From positions 16,748 through 80,747 of the forward strand of contig CANGPS010000008.1 in assembly GCA_947456245.1 (NCBI GenBank): a DNA stretch of 64,000 nucleotides. The letters run 5' to 3'. The notes under the pieces were generated by a model, which was not told the DNA's origin, ran no database searches, and saw only the letters and a program-made list of their open reading frames with translations. Positions 45,062 through 54,151 of this stretch are shown here, in pieces; position 1 is the stretch's first letter; each line of letters begins with the position of its first letter. Made by a program: the position numbers and the translations under genes. The stretch comes from Acidimicrobiaceae bacterium (GTDB lineage Bacteria; Actinomycetota; Acidimicrobiia; Acidimicrobiales; RAAP-2).

Positions 45062-45766
45062 CTGTCCGCGCTCCTGACTGAGGCGAGCCGGAGCCTGCGC
45101 GACAGGCTCGGCATCTGCCTCGGCGACCCTTCCCTGCTCGAGCAGGCGCTGGTCCACGCGTCGTACACCCCGGAGCACGGGGTCGCCTCGAACCAGCGCC
45201 TCGAGTTCCTCGGCGATGCCGTGCTCGACGTCGTCGTGGCCGAGGTCCTCTTCCGCACGTGCCCTGACCTCGCCGAGGGCGACCTGTCGAAGGCCCGGAT
45301 CTCGCTGGTCAACGAGACCACGCTGGCCGAGGTGGCCAGGTCGATCGACCTCGGGGCCCATCTCCTGGTCGGTCGTGGTGCCGAGACCGAGGGCGCGCGC
45401 GACAAGCCCTCGGTGCTGTCCGACGCCCTCGAGGCCGTGATCGGAGCGGTGTACCTCGTCGACGGGCTCGACGGGGCGTCCGCGCTGATCGTCAAGCTGA
45501 TGGGCGATCGGATCGCCCTGGCGGCGAAGAGCCCGGGCGCGGAGAACTTCAAGGGGATGCTCAACGAGTGGGCCCAGGCCGAGCGCGGGACGTCGGTGAC
45601 GTTCACGTCGCGACAGGACGGACCGCCGCACGACCCGGTGTTCACCGCAGAGGCCCGCCTCGGCGACGAGGTGCTCGCCAGCGGGACCGGGAAGTCAAAG
45701 AAGTCTGCAGAGATCGACGCGGCGAGGGCCGCATGGGGGAAGGTCAACGATGCCAGAACTGCCTGA
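45062..45766 (+). CDS. rnc: Ribonuclease III, apparently starting at CTG
   Basis: 234 residues if read from CTG 45062. RNase III cleaves double-stranded RNA, including rRNA precursors. Signature QRLEFLGDAVLD with catalytic E48/D52, second acidic motif SVLSDALEAVIGAVYL, and a C-terminal dsRNA-binding domain (NFKGMLNEWAQ...GTGKSKKSAE). No ATG, GTG or TTG exists in frame before GTG 45221, which is inside the catalytic motif and cannot be the start. CTG 45062, two codons from the acpP stop, gives a normal-length protein. It overlaps the next gene by 17 nt. Confidence 0.85.
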   Translation: MSALLTEASRSLRDRLGICLGDPSLLEQALVHASYTPEHGVASNQRLEFLGDAVLDVVVAEVLFRTCPDLAEGDLSKARISLVNETTLAEVARSIDLGAHLLVGRGAETEGARDKPSVLSDALEAVIGAVYLVDGLDGASALIVKLMGDRIALAAKSPGAENFKGMLNEWAQAERGTSVTFTSRQDGPPHDPVFTAEARLGDEVLASGTGKSKKSAEIDAARAAWGKVNDARTA

Positions 45767-46652
45767 GATTGAGATCATCCGACAGGAGCTGTCGCGAGAC
45801 GTCGTCGGGTTGAAGGTCAAGGAGGCCGCAGTCACGACCGGCAAGACGGTCAAGCGTCACAAGACGGCCAAGGCGTTCCGGGACCTCGTCGAGGGCCGGA
45901 CCATCAAGTCGGTCAGCCGCCTCGGCACCAGCCTCATCCTCGAGCTCGACGACGGCTCCTCGCTGGTCATCGACGCCAAGGAGTCGGGCCAGATCCGTCG
46001 GGCCAAGTCGGCCAAGGAGGCCAAGGCCAAGCACACGAGCGTGGTGCTGACCTTCACCAAGAGCGGCCAGCTCCGATTCGCCGACCCGAAGGGGGCGGGC
46101 GAGATGTACGTGTCGACGCCTCCTGCCGAGGGGACCGTGGTGATGGTGTCACCGGCGTCCACGGTGGCTATGGGGGGAGAGGGAGGCGCGCTTCGCCAGC
46201 GCGTGCCCGAGCTCGCCGGCCTGGGCTTCGACCCGGTCGAGGACGTCATGAGCTGGGAGCGCTTCGCCATCGTGCTCCGGGCGCGCTCGATGCCCATCCG
46301 CACGTTCCTCGTGGACCAGACCCTCGTGACCGGCATCGGGGCGATCTACGCCGACGAGATCTGCTTCGCCTCGGGCCTGAGGCCGGACCGGGCCACGGAC
46401 TCGCTGTCGACGACCGAGGTGCGCCGCCTGTGGCGCTCCCTCGTCGAGATCGTCGCCGAGGCCATCAAGCACGGTGGCACCACCATCGAGAGCACCGAGT
46501 TCGGCGACATCCACGGCACGCCCGGCAAGTTCCAGGACCTCCTCGAGGTCCACGGCCGCGAGGGGGAGTCGTGCCGCCGCTGTCGCCGGCCGATCACCAA
46601 GGTCAAGGTCGGGACCCGTCCCGTCTACGTCTGCGAGCGCTGCCAGATCTGA
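45750..46652 (+). CDS. Fpg/MutM-family protein with altered active site
   Basis: 300 residues. Fpg removes oxidised purines such as 8-oxoG. The N-terminal Pro nucleophile and Glu (MPELPE), helix-two-turn-helix and zinc finger (C275, C278, C295, C298) are kept. However, where E. coli MutM has Lys57 this has T60; HLGMSG is DAKESG (75-80); the intercalation loop DPRRFG is DPKGAG (112-117); and GNIYA is GAIYA (A198). It may be a divergent glycosylase with another lesion range or an inactive DNA-binding paralogue. Location before smc matches canonical fpg in mycobacteria. Confidence 0.75.
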   Translation: MPELPEIEIIRQELSRDVVGLKVKEAAVTTGKTVKRHKTAKAFRDLVEGRTIKSVSRLGTSLILELDDGSSLVIDAKESGQIRRAKSAKEAKAKHTSVVLTFTKSGQLRFADPKGAGEMYVSTPPAEGTVVMVSPASTVAMGGEGGALRQRVPELAGLGFDPVEDVMSWERFAIVLRARSMPIRTFLVDQTLVTGIGAIYADEICFASGLRPDRATDSLSTTEVRRLWRSLVEIVAEAIKHGGTTIESTEFGDIHGTPGKFQDLLEVHGREGESCRRCRRPITKVKVGTRPVYVCERCQI

Positions 46653-46693
46653 CCCTGCCGGGCATCTCGGCGATGTCCGTGCCCGAGCATTGG

Positions 46694-46699
46694 TAGGGT
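46694..46699 (+). promoter_or_regulatory. -10 element for smc
   Basis: TAGGGT, 7 nt before ATG 46707. Confidence 0.5.
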
Positions 46700-46706
46700 C
46701 GCCCCG

Positions 46707-49700
46707 ATGTACCTCAAGCGGCTGACCATGAAGGGCTTCAAGTCCTTCGCTGATGCGACGACCTTGGAGCTCGAACCCGGCGTGACCGTGGTCGTCGGTC
46801 CCAACGGGTCCGGCAAGTCCAACGTCGTCGACGCGGTGACGTGGGTGCTCGGGGCACAGGGCCCTCGGGCGCTGCGCAGCGCCAAGATGGAGGACGTCAT
46901 CTTCATGGGGACGGCCAACCGTCCGGCGCTCGGTCGCGCCGAGGTGGCGCTCACCATCGACAACTCCGACGGGGCCATCCCCGTCGAGATGGCCGAGGTG
47001 ACGATCTCTCGCACGCTGTTCCGCTCGGGCGACTCCGAGTACGCCATCAACGGTGCTCCCTGCCGACTGCTCGACATCCAGGAGCTCCTGAGCGACTCAG
47101 GCGTCGGGCGCCAGCAGCACATGATCATCGGCCAGGGCCAGCTCGCCTCGGTGCTCTCGGCTCGCCCGGAGGACCGTCGCTCGATCATCGAGGAGGCCGC
47201 TGGGGTCCTCAAGCACCGCCGGCGCAAGGAGCGTGCCGAGCGCCGCCTGGCGGCCACGCAGGAGAACCTCGAGCGCCTCGGGGACCTCGTGCGCGAGGTG
47301 CGGCGCCAGATGCGCCCCCTCGAGCGGCAGGCCGCCGCGGCACGCACCTGGGCGGTCCTCGACGAGGAGCGCCAGGCCCTGCGACTCCACCTCGCCGGAA
47401 ACGACTTCGCCGGGTTCTCGAGCCGGTCGGAGGAGATCGCCGCGATGCTGCGCGCCGGCCAGGCCACCGAGGCCGAGCTGCGTCGGAACCTGGCCGAGCT
47501 CGACGCCACCGCCACGGCCACGGCAGCGAGCCTCACCCAATCGAGCCGGGCCGAGGAACTGGCGCAGTCGGTTGCTGACGTCCAGAGCCTGGTCGAGCGC
47601 TCGCGCGGCCTCTCGGCGGTCCTGGCCCAGCGGGCGAGGGGTGTGGCGCAGGCGCTCAACGCCTCGGCTGACGTGGACGTGGTGGCCAGCCTTGAGGCGG
47701 ACAGCGCCCGCATCGGCTCGGAGATCGCCGACGTCGACGGAGACCTCGAGGCCCTCGGTCCCGACCGGGTCGAGCTCAAGGAGGCCGAGGGCACCCTCGA
47801 GCGCGTCGAATCCGAGTACGAGGTCACGTGGGGCGGTGGCCAGGATGACGAGTCGATCGAGTCGCTGGCCAGGGCCGTCGAGCGTGGTGAGCTCCTCGAG
47901 CGCGCCACGGGCGTCCGCCGCCGGGCGGTCGAGGACCTCGAGCTGCGTCGGGATCGACTCGTCGGGCGACGGGCCGATTCCATGGCGGCCGCCGAGGCGG
48001 CCCAGGCGGCCATCGCCGCTGCCGAGGCAGTGGTGGGGGACCGCACCGTCGGCCTCGCCGACGCCGACGCCGCCCTGAGCGCCGCCCGGACGGCAGAGAC
48101 CGAGGCCGACGGCCAGGCGAGCCGCGCCGAGGAGGTGGCCGCCCGGACGACCGCACGTCACGAGATGCTGTCGAGGGCGCTCGACGAGCTGACCGGATCG
48201 AGCGGTCGCCAGGCCATCGCTGAGATCGAGGGGGTCGTCGGATCGCTCGTCGACCTGCTGGTGGTCGATGCCGGATGGGAGAAGGCGGTCGAGTCCGCCG
48301 CCGGTGCTGCGGTGGCGGCCGTCGTCGTCGACGGCCGCACGGCCGCCCACGCCGCACTCGAGCGGCTGCGCCGTGAGGGTGCCAGCGGCCTCGTGCTGGC
48401 GGCGGCCACCGGCTCCGCCCCGAGCGTCGAGGGTCTGCCTGCAGGGGTCGAGATGGTCCGCTCGCACGTGTCGGTGCGGCCCGGTGCCCCCGCGTCGCTC
48501 TCCGGGGTGCTCGACCAGCTCTTCGGCCGGGCCGTCCGGGTGGGCTCGCTCGACGCCGCCATCGATCTCGCCCTCGACCGCCCCGATCTCGTCGTGGTCA
48601 CCGAGGAGGGCGATCGCTTCTCGACCACCGGATGGCGGGTGACCGCCGGAACCGGTGGCGTCGTGACCGCGCAGGCCGTGGCCGACGCCGAGGCGGAGGC
48701 TGAGATGGCCGTCCTGGCGGCGGGCACCGCGGTGCAGCTGCGGGCCGAGGCTCGGGCCAACGCCGTCGGTGCTGCCGAGCGACGCTCAGAGGCGCAGCGA
48801 GAGCTCGATCGGGCCGTGGCCGCCGTCGCCACCGAGCGGGCCGCCGAGGCCGGTGTCCTCGAGCAGGTCGCCCGCCTCGACGAGGAGATCATCGAGGTCC
48901 GCCGATCGCTCGAGGAGGCAGGGTCAGCGCTGGCGGCCGAGGCCGCCGACCTCGAGGCGCTCAGGGCGACGCTTCCGGAGCTCGAGGAGGCCGCTGCTCG
49001 CGCCGAGGAGCGCGCCTCGTGGGCCGAGCAGGCTCGGACCACCCTCGAGGCGCACCGAGCCCACGTCGTCGAGATGCGGCAGGTCCTCGAGGTCCGCACC
49101 GCAGAGCTTTCCGAGCGTCGGCGTGCCCTCACGGATCGCCTGAGCCAGGTCGAGAAGCGGCTCGCCGGTCATGTCGAGGCGCGTCTCAAGGCCGCGGAGC
49201 GCCGTCAGCGCCTCGAGGGCGACGCCGTGGCCATCGAGCGGCTGACCGCAGCGGTGGGAGGCATCACCGAGCGAGCCGAGTCGCTCCTCGACCGTCGCCG
49301 GGAGGCCTACGCGTCAGAGGTCCAGGCCGTGCGAGCCAGCAACGAGCGCCTCGAGCAGCTGCGACGAGACCGGGCCGCCGCCGATGCGAGCCTGAGCAGC
49401 CACATCGCCTCGATCCGGGCGCTCGAGATCGAGTCGGCGGAGGTCGCCGTCAAGCTCGAGGCGGTCATCGAGATGATCCGCCGAGACCTCGGCACGGAGC
49501 CGGCTGCCACGGTGGGTGCCCCCGTCCCAGAGCTGCCTGAGGGCGTCTCCGCCTCCGAGCGAGCCGCCGCCCTCGACGCAGAGGTCGAGAAGCTCGGTCC
49601 GATCAACCCGCTGGCCCTCGAGGAGCTCAGCGCCCTCGAGGAGCGCCACGAGGACCTCGACACCCAGGTGACCGACGTGCGCTCGGCGCGCCGGGAGCTC

Positions 49701-50222
49701 CAGGAGGTCGTGCGGGCGCTCGACGAGGAGATCATGTCGACCTTCGCCTCGGCCGCCGCCGACGTCAACGAGCACTTCAGCGCCCTCGTGGCCATGCTCT
49801 TCCCCGGTGGCCAGGGTCGCCTGATCCTGACCGATCCTGACGATCTGCTCCACACGGGCGTCGAGGTCGAGGTGCGACCGCTCGGCCGCAATGTGCGTCG
49901 CATCTCGCTGCTGTCAGGTGGTGAGCAGTCCATGGCCGCACTGGCATTCCTCTTCGCCGTCTTCCGCTCGCGTCCGTCGCCCTTCTACCTGATGGACGAG
50001 GTCGAGGCGGCCCTCGATGACGTAAACCTCCATCGGTTCCTCGGCCTGCTCCGCGAGTTCCGCGACGAGGCCCAGCTGATCGTGGTCAGCCACCAGAAGC
50101 GCACGATGGAGACCGGCGACGCCCTCTATGGGGTGACGATGAAGCCGGGCGGCTCCTCGCAGGTGGTCTCGCAGAAGGTCCCCACCCGGTCCGAGGATGC
50201 TCCTGAGGTCACGACGGCGTGA
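46707..50222 (+). CDS. smc: Chromosome segregation ATPase SMC
   Basis: 1171 residues. Walker A GPNGSGKSNVVDAV near residue 32, two long coiled coils around a central hinge (about 480-640), then signature LLSGGEQSMAALAFLFA and Walker B PFYLMDEVEAALDD at the C-terminus. SMC with ScpAB organises and separates chromosomes. ScpA/B are not in the window. The stop overlaps ftsY. Confidence 0.96.
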   Translation: MYLKRLTMKGFKSFADATTLELEPGVTVVVGPNGSGKSNVVDAVTWVLGAQGPRALRSAKMEDVIFMGTANRPALGRAEVALTIDNSDGAIPVEMAEVTISRTLFRSGDSEYAINGAPCRLLDIQELLSDSGVGRQQHMIIGQGQLASVLSARPEDRRSIIEEAAGVLKHRRRKERAERRLAATQENLERLGDLVREVRRQMRPLERQAAAARTWAVLDEERQALRLHLAGNDFAGFSSRSEEIAAMLRAGQATEAELRRNLAELDATATATAASLTQSSRAEELAQSVADVQSLVERSRGLSAVLAQRARGVAQALNASADVDVVASLEADSARIGSEIADVDGDLEALGPDRVELKEAEGTLERVESEYEVTWGGGQDDESIESLARAVERGELLERATGVRRRAVEDLELRRDRLVGRRADSMAAAEAAQAAIAAAEAVVGDRTVGLADADAALSAARTAETEADGQASRAEEVAARTTARHEMLSRALDELTGSSGRQAIAEIEGVVGSLVDLLVVDAGWEKAVESAAGAAVAAVVVDGRTAAHAALERLRREGASGLVLAAATGSAPSVEGLPAGVEMVRSHVSVRPGAPASLSGVLDQLFGRAVRVGSLDAAIDLALDRPDLVVVTEEGDRFSTTGWRVTAGTGGVVTAQAVADAEAEAEMAVLAAGTAVQLRAEARANAVGAAERRSEAQRELDRAVAAVATERAAEAGVLEQVARLDEEIIEVRRSLEEAGSALAAEAADLEALRATLPELEEAAARAEERASWAEQARTTLEAHRAHVVEMRQVLEVRTAELSERRRALTDRLSQVEKRLAGHVEARLKAAERRQRLEGDAVAIERLTAAVGGITERAESLLDRRREAYASEVQAVRASNERLEQLRRDRAAADASLSSHIASIRALEIESAEVAVKLEAVIEMIRRDLGTEPAATVGAPVPELPEGVSASERAAALDAEVEKLGPINPLALEELSALEERHEDLDTQVTDVRSARRELQEVVRALDEEIMSTFASAAADVNEHFSALVAMLFPGGQGRLILTDPDDLLHTGVEVEVRPLGRNVRRISLLSGGEQSMAALAFLFAVFRSRPSPFYLMDEVEAALDDVNLHRFLGLLREFRDEAQLIVVSHQKRTMETGDALYGVTMKPGGSSQVVSQKVPTRSEDAPEVTTA

Positions 50223-51409
50223 ACGTCACCCTGATCGGCCTCGTCCTCGTCGCCATCGTCGTCCTGGCGGCGATCATCGCCCTCCTGGTGCGTGCCCGTC
50301 GCGCCGTCGTCCCCCTTGAGGAGTCCACCTCCACGACGGCGCCAGCGCCGGTCGTCCCGCCTCCGCAGGAGGGGGGCGAAGACGGCGCCGCGACTGAGGT
50401 CGACGAGCCTGCTCAGACGGCGGGACCAGATCACGCAGAGGGAACGGGGTCCGTCGGGACAGTCGAGCCCGAGGTGGAGGCCGCCGGCGAGCCGACCTAC
50501 AAGGATCGCCTCGGCAAGTCCCGTGGGCTCTTCGGTGCCCTGCGCTCGATGCGCGGTCGAAGGGCGGTGGACGCCGAGGTGCTCGGCGAGCTCGAGGACG
50601 CCCTCCTGCGCTCGGATGTCGGGGTGACCACCACCGATGCCCTCGTGGCCTCGTTGCGTTCCGCAGCCGAGGAGCGCACCATCGACGGCAGCGACGGCCT
50701 GCTCGATGCCCTGAGGGCTGACCTCGTCAGCATTCTGACCGTCGACGCTGCAGGCCTCCCGGTGCGCCGCGACCTCTCGACGGCGACCGACGCGGGCCGC
50801 GTCCCGGTCTGGCTCTTCGTCGGCGTCAACGGCGTGGGGAAGACCACGACCATCGGGAAGCTCGCCGCACGCGAGTCGGCGGAGGGCCGCCGGGTCGTCC
50901 TTGCCGCGGGCGACACGTTCAGGGCCGCTGCCGCCGATCAGCTCGGGATGTGGGCTGAGCGCTCGGGCGCCGAGATCGTCCGCGGATCCGAGGGCGGCGA
51001 CCCGAGCTCGGTCGTCTTCGATGCCATCGCCGCCGCCGGGGCCCGGGGGGCCGACCTCGTGCTGGCCGACACGGCCGGACGGCTCCACACCAAGGTGAAC
51101 CTCGTCGAGGAGCTCAAGAAGATCCGCCGGGTGGCTGACCGCGAGCCGGGACAGGTCACCGAGGTCCTCTTGGTGCTCGACGCCACCACCGGTCAGAACG
51201 GGATCACCCAGGCCCGGCAGTTCGGGGAGGCGGTGGACGCCACCGGCGTGGTGCTCACGAAGCTCGACGGCACAGCCAGGGGTGGCGTGGTGATCGCCAT
51301 CCAGCGCGAGCTCGGTCTGCCGGTGAAGCTCGTCGGACTCGGCGAGCAGGCCGGCGACCTCGTGGCCTTCGATCCAGAGTCCTTCGTCGACGCGCTGCTC
51401 GAGCCGTGA
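50219..51409 (+). CDS. ftsY: Signal recognition particle receptor FtsY
   Basis: 396 residues. The N-terminal membrane helix (LIGLVLVAIVVLAAIIALLV) and acidic linker precede the NG domain. G motifs: GVNGVGKTTTIGKLAA, DTAGR, and TKLDGTARGG. FtsY docks SRP-ribosome complexes at the membrane. GTG start overlaps the smc stop. Ffh, its partner, is the next gene. Confidence 0.95.
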   Translation: MNVTLIGLVLVAIVVLAAIIALLVRARRAVVPLEESTSTTAPAPVVPPPQEGGEDGAATEVDEPAQTAGPDHAEGTGSVGTVEPEVEAAGEPTYKDRLGKSRGLFGALRSMRGRRAVDAEVLGELEDALLRSDVGVTTTDALVASLRSAAEERTIDGSDGLLDALRADLVSILTVDAAGLPVRRDLSTATDAGRVPVWLFVGVNGVGKTTTIGKLAARESAEGRRVVLAAGDTFRAAAADQLGMWAERSGAEIVRGSEGGDPSSVVFDAIAAAGARGADLVLADTAGRLHTKVNLVEELKKIRRVADREPGQVTEVLLVLDATTGQNGITQARQFGEAVDATGVVLTKLDGTARGGVVIAIQRELGLPVKLVGLGEQAGDLVAFDPESFVDALLEP

Positions 51410-51431
51410 TTGGCGCGAGGGGGCGCTCGGG

Positions 51432-51437
51432 TAGCCT
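51432..51437 (+). promoter_or_regulatory. -10 element for ffh
   Basis: TAGCCT, 9 nt before ATG 51447. Confidence 0.4.
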
Positions 51438-51446
51438 CGGCTCCTG

Positions 51447-52985
51447 ATGTTCGACGCCCTCTCTGACCGTCTCGACCGGCTCGCCACCAAGCTGCGCGGC
51501 CGGGGCCGCCTCTCGGATGCCGACCTCGACGAGGCGCTCCAGGAGATCCGGACCGCGCTGCTCGAGGCCGACGTCGAGCTCGGCGTCGTCCGCGCCTTCC
51601 TCGACGGCGTCCGACAGCGGCTGTCGGGGGCTGAGCTCTCCAAGGCGCTCTCGCCGGGCCAGCAGGTCATCAAGGCGGTCAACGAGCAGCTGGTGGACGC
51701 GCTCGGCGGCGAGACGCTCTCGATCACCTATGCCTCGCGTCCTCCCACGGTCGTCCTCCTCGCTGGGCTCCAGGGAGCGGGAAAGACCACCACGGCGGCC
51801 AAGCTCGCCCGCTGGTTCAAGCAGCAGGGCCGCAATCCGATGCTCGTCGGGGCCGACCTGCAGCGCCCCGCCGCCGTCGAGCAGCTCCGGGTCCTCGGAG
51901 ACCAGATCGGCGTGTCGGTGTACTCCGAGGCGTCCGACCCCGTGTCGGTGGCCGCCGCCGGGCTCGCCGAGGCCCGGCGCCTCGGCCGAGACGTCCTGAT
52001 CGTCGACACCGCCGGCCGCCTGGCGATCGATGCCGCCCTGATGGACGAGGTGGCCCAGGTCTCCGCCGTGGTCGAGCCGGACTTCACGTTCCTCGTCATC
52101 GACGCCATGACGGGCCAGGACGCCGTGGCCACCGCCTCGGCCTTCCATGAGACTCTCGAGCTCGACGGGGTGATCCTGACCAAGCTCGATGGCGACGCCC
52201 GCGGCGGTGCGGCCCTGAGCGTCAAGGGCGTGGTCGGACGCCCCATCGCCTTCGCCTCGACGGGGGAGAAGCTCGAAGACCTCGAGCAGTTCCACCCGGA
52301 CCGGATGGCGGACCGCATCCTCGGGATGGGAGACGTGCTGTCGCTGATCGAACAGGCCGAGCGCACCATGGACGCCGAGGTCGTGGCCCGCTCCGCCGGC
52401 CGGATGCTCGACGGGTCCTTCACGCTCGATGACTTCCTCGAGCAGCTCGGACAGGTCCGCAAGATGGGGTCCATGGGCGGCCTCATGAAGCTGATGCCGG
52501 GCATGACCAAGGAGATGCGCGCTGCGGCCGACAACGTCGACGACCGCGAGATCGATCGCATCGAGGCCATCGTCCGGTCGATGACTCCGGCGGAGCGACG
52601 AGACCCTCAGCTCATCGACGGCTCGAGGCGCAAGCGGATCGCCGCCGGCTCGGGCAGGAGCGTCACCGACGTCAACCAGCTGCTGAAGCAGTTCGGGGAG
52701 ATGCGCAAGATGATGCGGCAGATGGGTGGCATGCCCGGCATGGGCGGCGGAGGCGGCAAGGGGCGCCTCGGCCAGATGCGCCAGATGATGAAGGGCGGGC
52801 CGGACATGGCTGAGCTCGAGGCGGCCCTTGGGGGATCCCTGCCCGGCGCACCCCGGGGGAGCGGGCTTCCGGCCGAGCTGACCGCCGGCCTGGGGCGCAC
52901 CTCGGGGGCCGCTCCACAGCCTCGTGGGGGCTCGAAGAACAAGAAGAAGAAGGGTGGGAGGGTGACCCCCCGCAAACCCCGCTAA
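51447..52985 (+). CDS. ffh: Signal recognition particle protein Ffh (SRP54)
   Basis: 512 residues. N domain, then GTPase motifs GLQGAGKTTTAAKLA, DTAGRLAID and TKLDGDARGGAALS, and a methionine-rich M domain (GQVRKMGSMGGLMKLMPG..., ...MRKMMRQMGGMPGMG) that binds 4.5S RNA and signal peptides. C-terminal Gly/Lys-rich tail is a little longer than in E. coli. SRP RNA is not in this window. Its stop TAA forms the first bases of the rpsP -10. Confidence 0.96.
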   Translation: MFDALSDRLDRLATKLRGRGRLSDADLDEALQEIRTALLEADVELGVVRAFLDGVRQRLSGAELSKALSPGQQVIKAVNEQLVDALGGETLSITYASRPPTVVLLAGLQGAGKTTTAAKLARWFKQQGRNPMLVGADLQRPAAVEQLRVLGDQIGVSVYSEASDPVSVAAAGLAEARRLGRDVLIVDTAGRLAIDAALMDEVAQVSAVVEPDFTFLVIDAMTGQDAVATASAFHETLELDGVILTKLDGDARGGAALSVKGVVGRPIAFASTGEKLEDLEQFHPDRMADRILGMGDVLSLIEQAERTMDAEVVARSAGRMLDGSFTLDDFLEQLGQVRKMGSMGGLMKLMPGMTKEMRAAADNVDDREIDRIEAIVRSMTPAERRDPQLIDGSRRKRIAAGSGRSVTDVNQLLKQFGEMRKMMRQMGGMPGMGGGGGKGRLGQMRQMMKGGPDMAELEAALGGSLPGAPRGSGLPAELTAGLGRTSGAAPQPRGGSKNKKKKGGRVTPRKPR

Positions 52986-52988
52986 CAT
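52983..52988 (+). promoter_or_regulatory. -10 element for rpsP, containing ffh stop codon
   Basis: TAACAT. It would give a leader of about 65 nt before GTG 53061. The Shine-Dalgarno candidate GAAGGG is about 12 nt before the start. Confidence 0.45.
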
Positions 52989-53060
52989 GGTGGTTCGCTG
53001 GCGAGCTCCACGGAGGGCACCGAACGCCGGCCAGTACGTCAGTCGAAGGGATACAGACTC

Positions 53061-53348
53061 GTGGCAGTCAAGCTCCGCCTTGTGCGGATCGGTAAGAAGA
53101 AGCAGCCGACCTACCGTCTCGTGGCGGCCGACAGCCGGTCTCCGCGCAACGGCAAGTTCCTCGAGATCCTCGGGACCTACGCGCCACGTGGTGCGTCGAA
53201 GGCCGAGCCGGAGACCGTCGTGACGATCGACAACGACAAGGCCGTGGCCTGGCTCCAGAAGGGCGCCCAGCCCACCGAGCGCGTGGCCGTGCTGCTCAAG
53301 ACGAGCGGCGCCTGGGAGCAGTTCGAGTCCGCCAAGGCCGCCAAGTGA
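53061..53348 (+). CDS. rpsP: 30S ribosomal protein S16
   Basis: 95 residues. MAVKLRLVRIGKKKQPTYRLVAADSRSPRNGKFLEILGTY is the typical S16 sequence. GTG start. First of the classic rpsP-khpA-rimM-trmD-rplS ribosome-maturation operon. GTGA overlap with khpA. Confidence 0.97.
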   Translation: MAVKLRLVRIGKKKQPTYRLVAADSRSPRNGKFLEILGTYAPRGASKAEPETVVTIDNDKAVAWLQKGAQPTERVAVLLKTSGAWEQFESAKAAK

Positions 53349-53671
53349 GCGACTACGTCGAGGGTGACATCAACACGATCGACGACTCCGACGACGTCGA
53401 TGACGACTCGGTCGGGAACGTCGCCGGCGGTGGCATGCCCGAGGCCGTCCTGACCTACCTCGCCGAGTCCCTGACCCGTGACCCCGAGGCGGTCGTGGTC
53501 GAGTCCGAGGAGCGTGGCAACCAGGTCCGCCTGCGTCTGCACGTCGGTCCCGACGACATGGGTCGGGTGATCGGCCGCAGGGGCCGCACCGCTCAGGCGA
53601 TCCGTGCCCTCGTGGCCGTGGCCGGTGCTCGCACCGAGACCGCGACCAACGTCGACATCGTCGACGACTGA
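53345..53671 (+). CDS. khpA: KH-domain RNA-binding protein KhpA (YlqC)
   Basis: 108 residues. Single KH domain with the GxxG loop GRVIGRRGRTAQAI near residue 74. KhpA with KhpB regulates cell division and RNA metabolism in Gram-positives. It has an unusual 30-residue acidic N-terminus rich in Asp before the usual start (AVLTYLAESL). An internal start would need ATG 53435 (MPEAVLTYLAESL), which is possible and would match homologues' length. Confidence 0.9.
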   Translation: MSDYVEGDINTIDDSDDVDDDSVGNVAGGGMPEAVLTYLAESLTRDPEAVVVESEERGNQVRLRLHVGPDDMGRVIGRRGRTAQAIRALVAVAGARTETATNVDIVDD

Positions 53672-53678
53672 GCACCCC

Positions 53679-54146
53679 ATGACCGACGGCCTGCTCGAGG
53701 TCGGTCGGATCACCAAGGCCCACGGCCTGCGTGGCGAGGTGGTGGTCCAGCTCTACAGCGACCTCGACGAGCGCGTGGCCAAGGGCGCGACCTACCTCAC
53801 CGCCGCCGGCGAGCTCGTCGTCCGCTCCAGCCGGGTCCACCAGGACCGGCGACTCGTCCACTTCGAGGGCATCGAGGACCGCAACGGTGCCGAGGCCCTG
53901 CGGGGCACGGCCCTGATGGGCGAGCCGATCGAGGTCGAGGGCATCGTCTTCGTCCACGAGCTGATCGACGCGGAGGTCCGCCTCCTCGACGGCACCGTGG
54001 TCGGCACCGTGTCCGCTGTCGAGGACAACCCGGCGAGCGATCTGCTGGTGCTCTCCACCGGGCATCTGGTGCCGCTCGCCTTCATGGTCGAGCACACGCC
54101 GGGCGAGGTGGTCGTCATCGACCCGCCTGACGGCCTCCTGGACTGA
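53679..54146 (+). CDS. rimM: Ribosome maturation factor RimM
   Basis: 155 residues. Starts MTDGLLEVGRITKAHGLRGEVVV, the RimM hallmark; N-terminal barrel then PRC-barrel (HELIDAEVRLLDGTVVGTVSAVEDNPASDLLVL). Assists 30S head assembly near S19. Start ATG 53679, 7 nt after the khpA stop. Ends just before trmD. Confidence 0.93.
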   Translation: MTDGLLEVGRITKAHGLRGEVVVQLYSDLDERVAKGATYLTAAGELVVRSSRVHQDRRLVHFEGIEDRNGAEALRGTALMGEPIEVEGIVFVHELIDAEVRLLDGTVVGTVSAVEDNPASDLLVLSTGHLVPLAFMVEHTPGEVVVIDPPDGLLD

Positions 54147-54151
54147 GCGCC

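Noticed and set aside
45221..45766. GTG 45221 as the RNase III start
   Set aside because: It would remove the first helices and half of the catalytic signature, which are encoded intact upstream.
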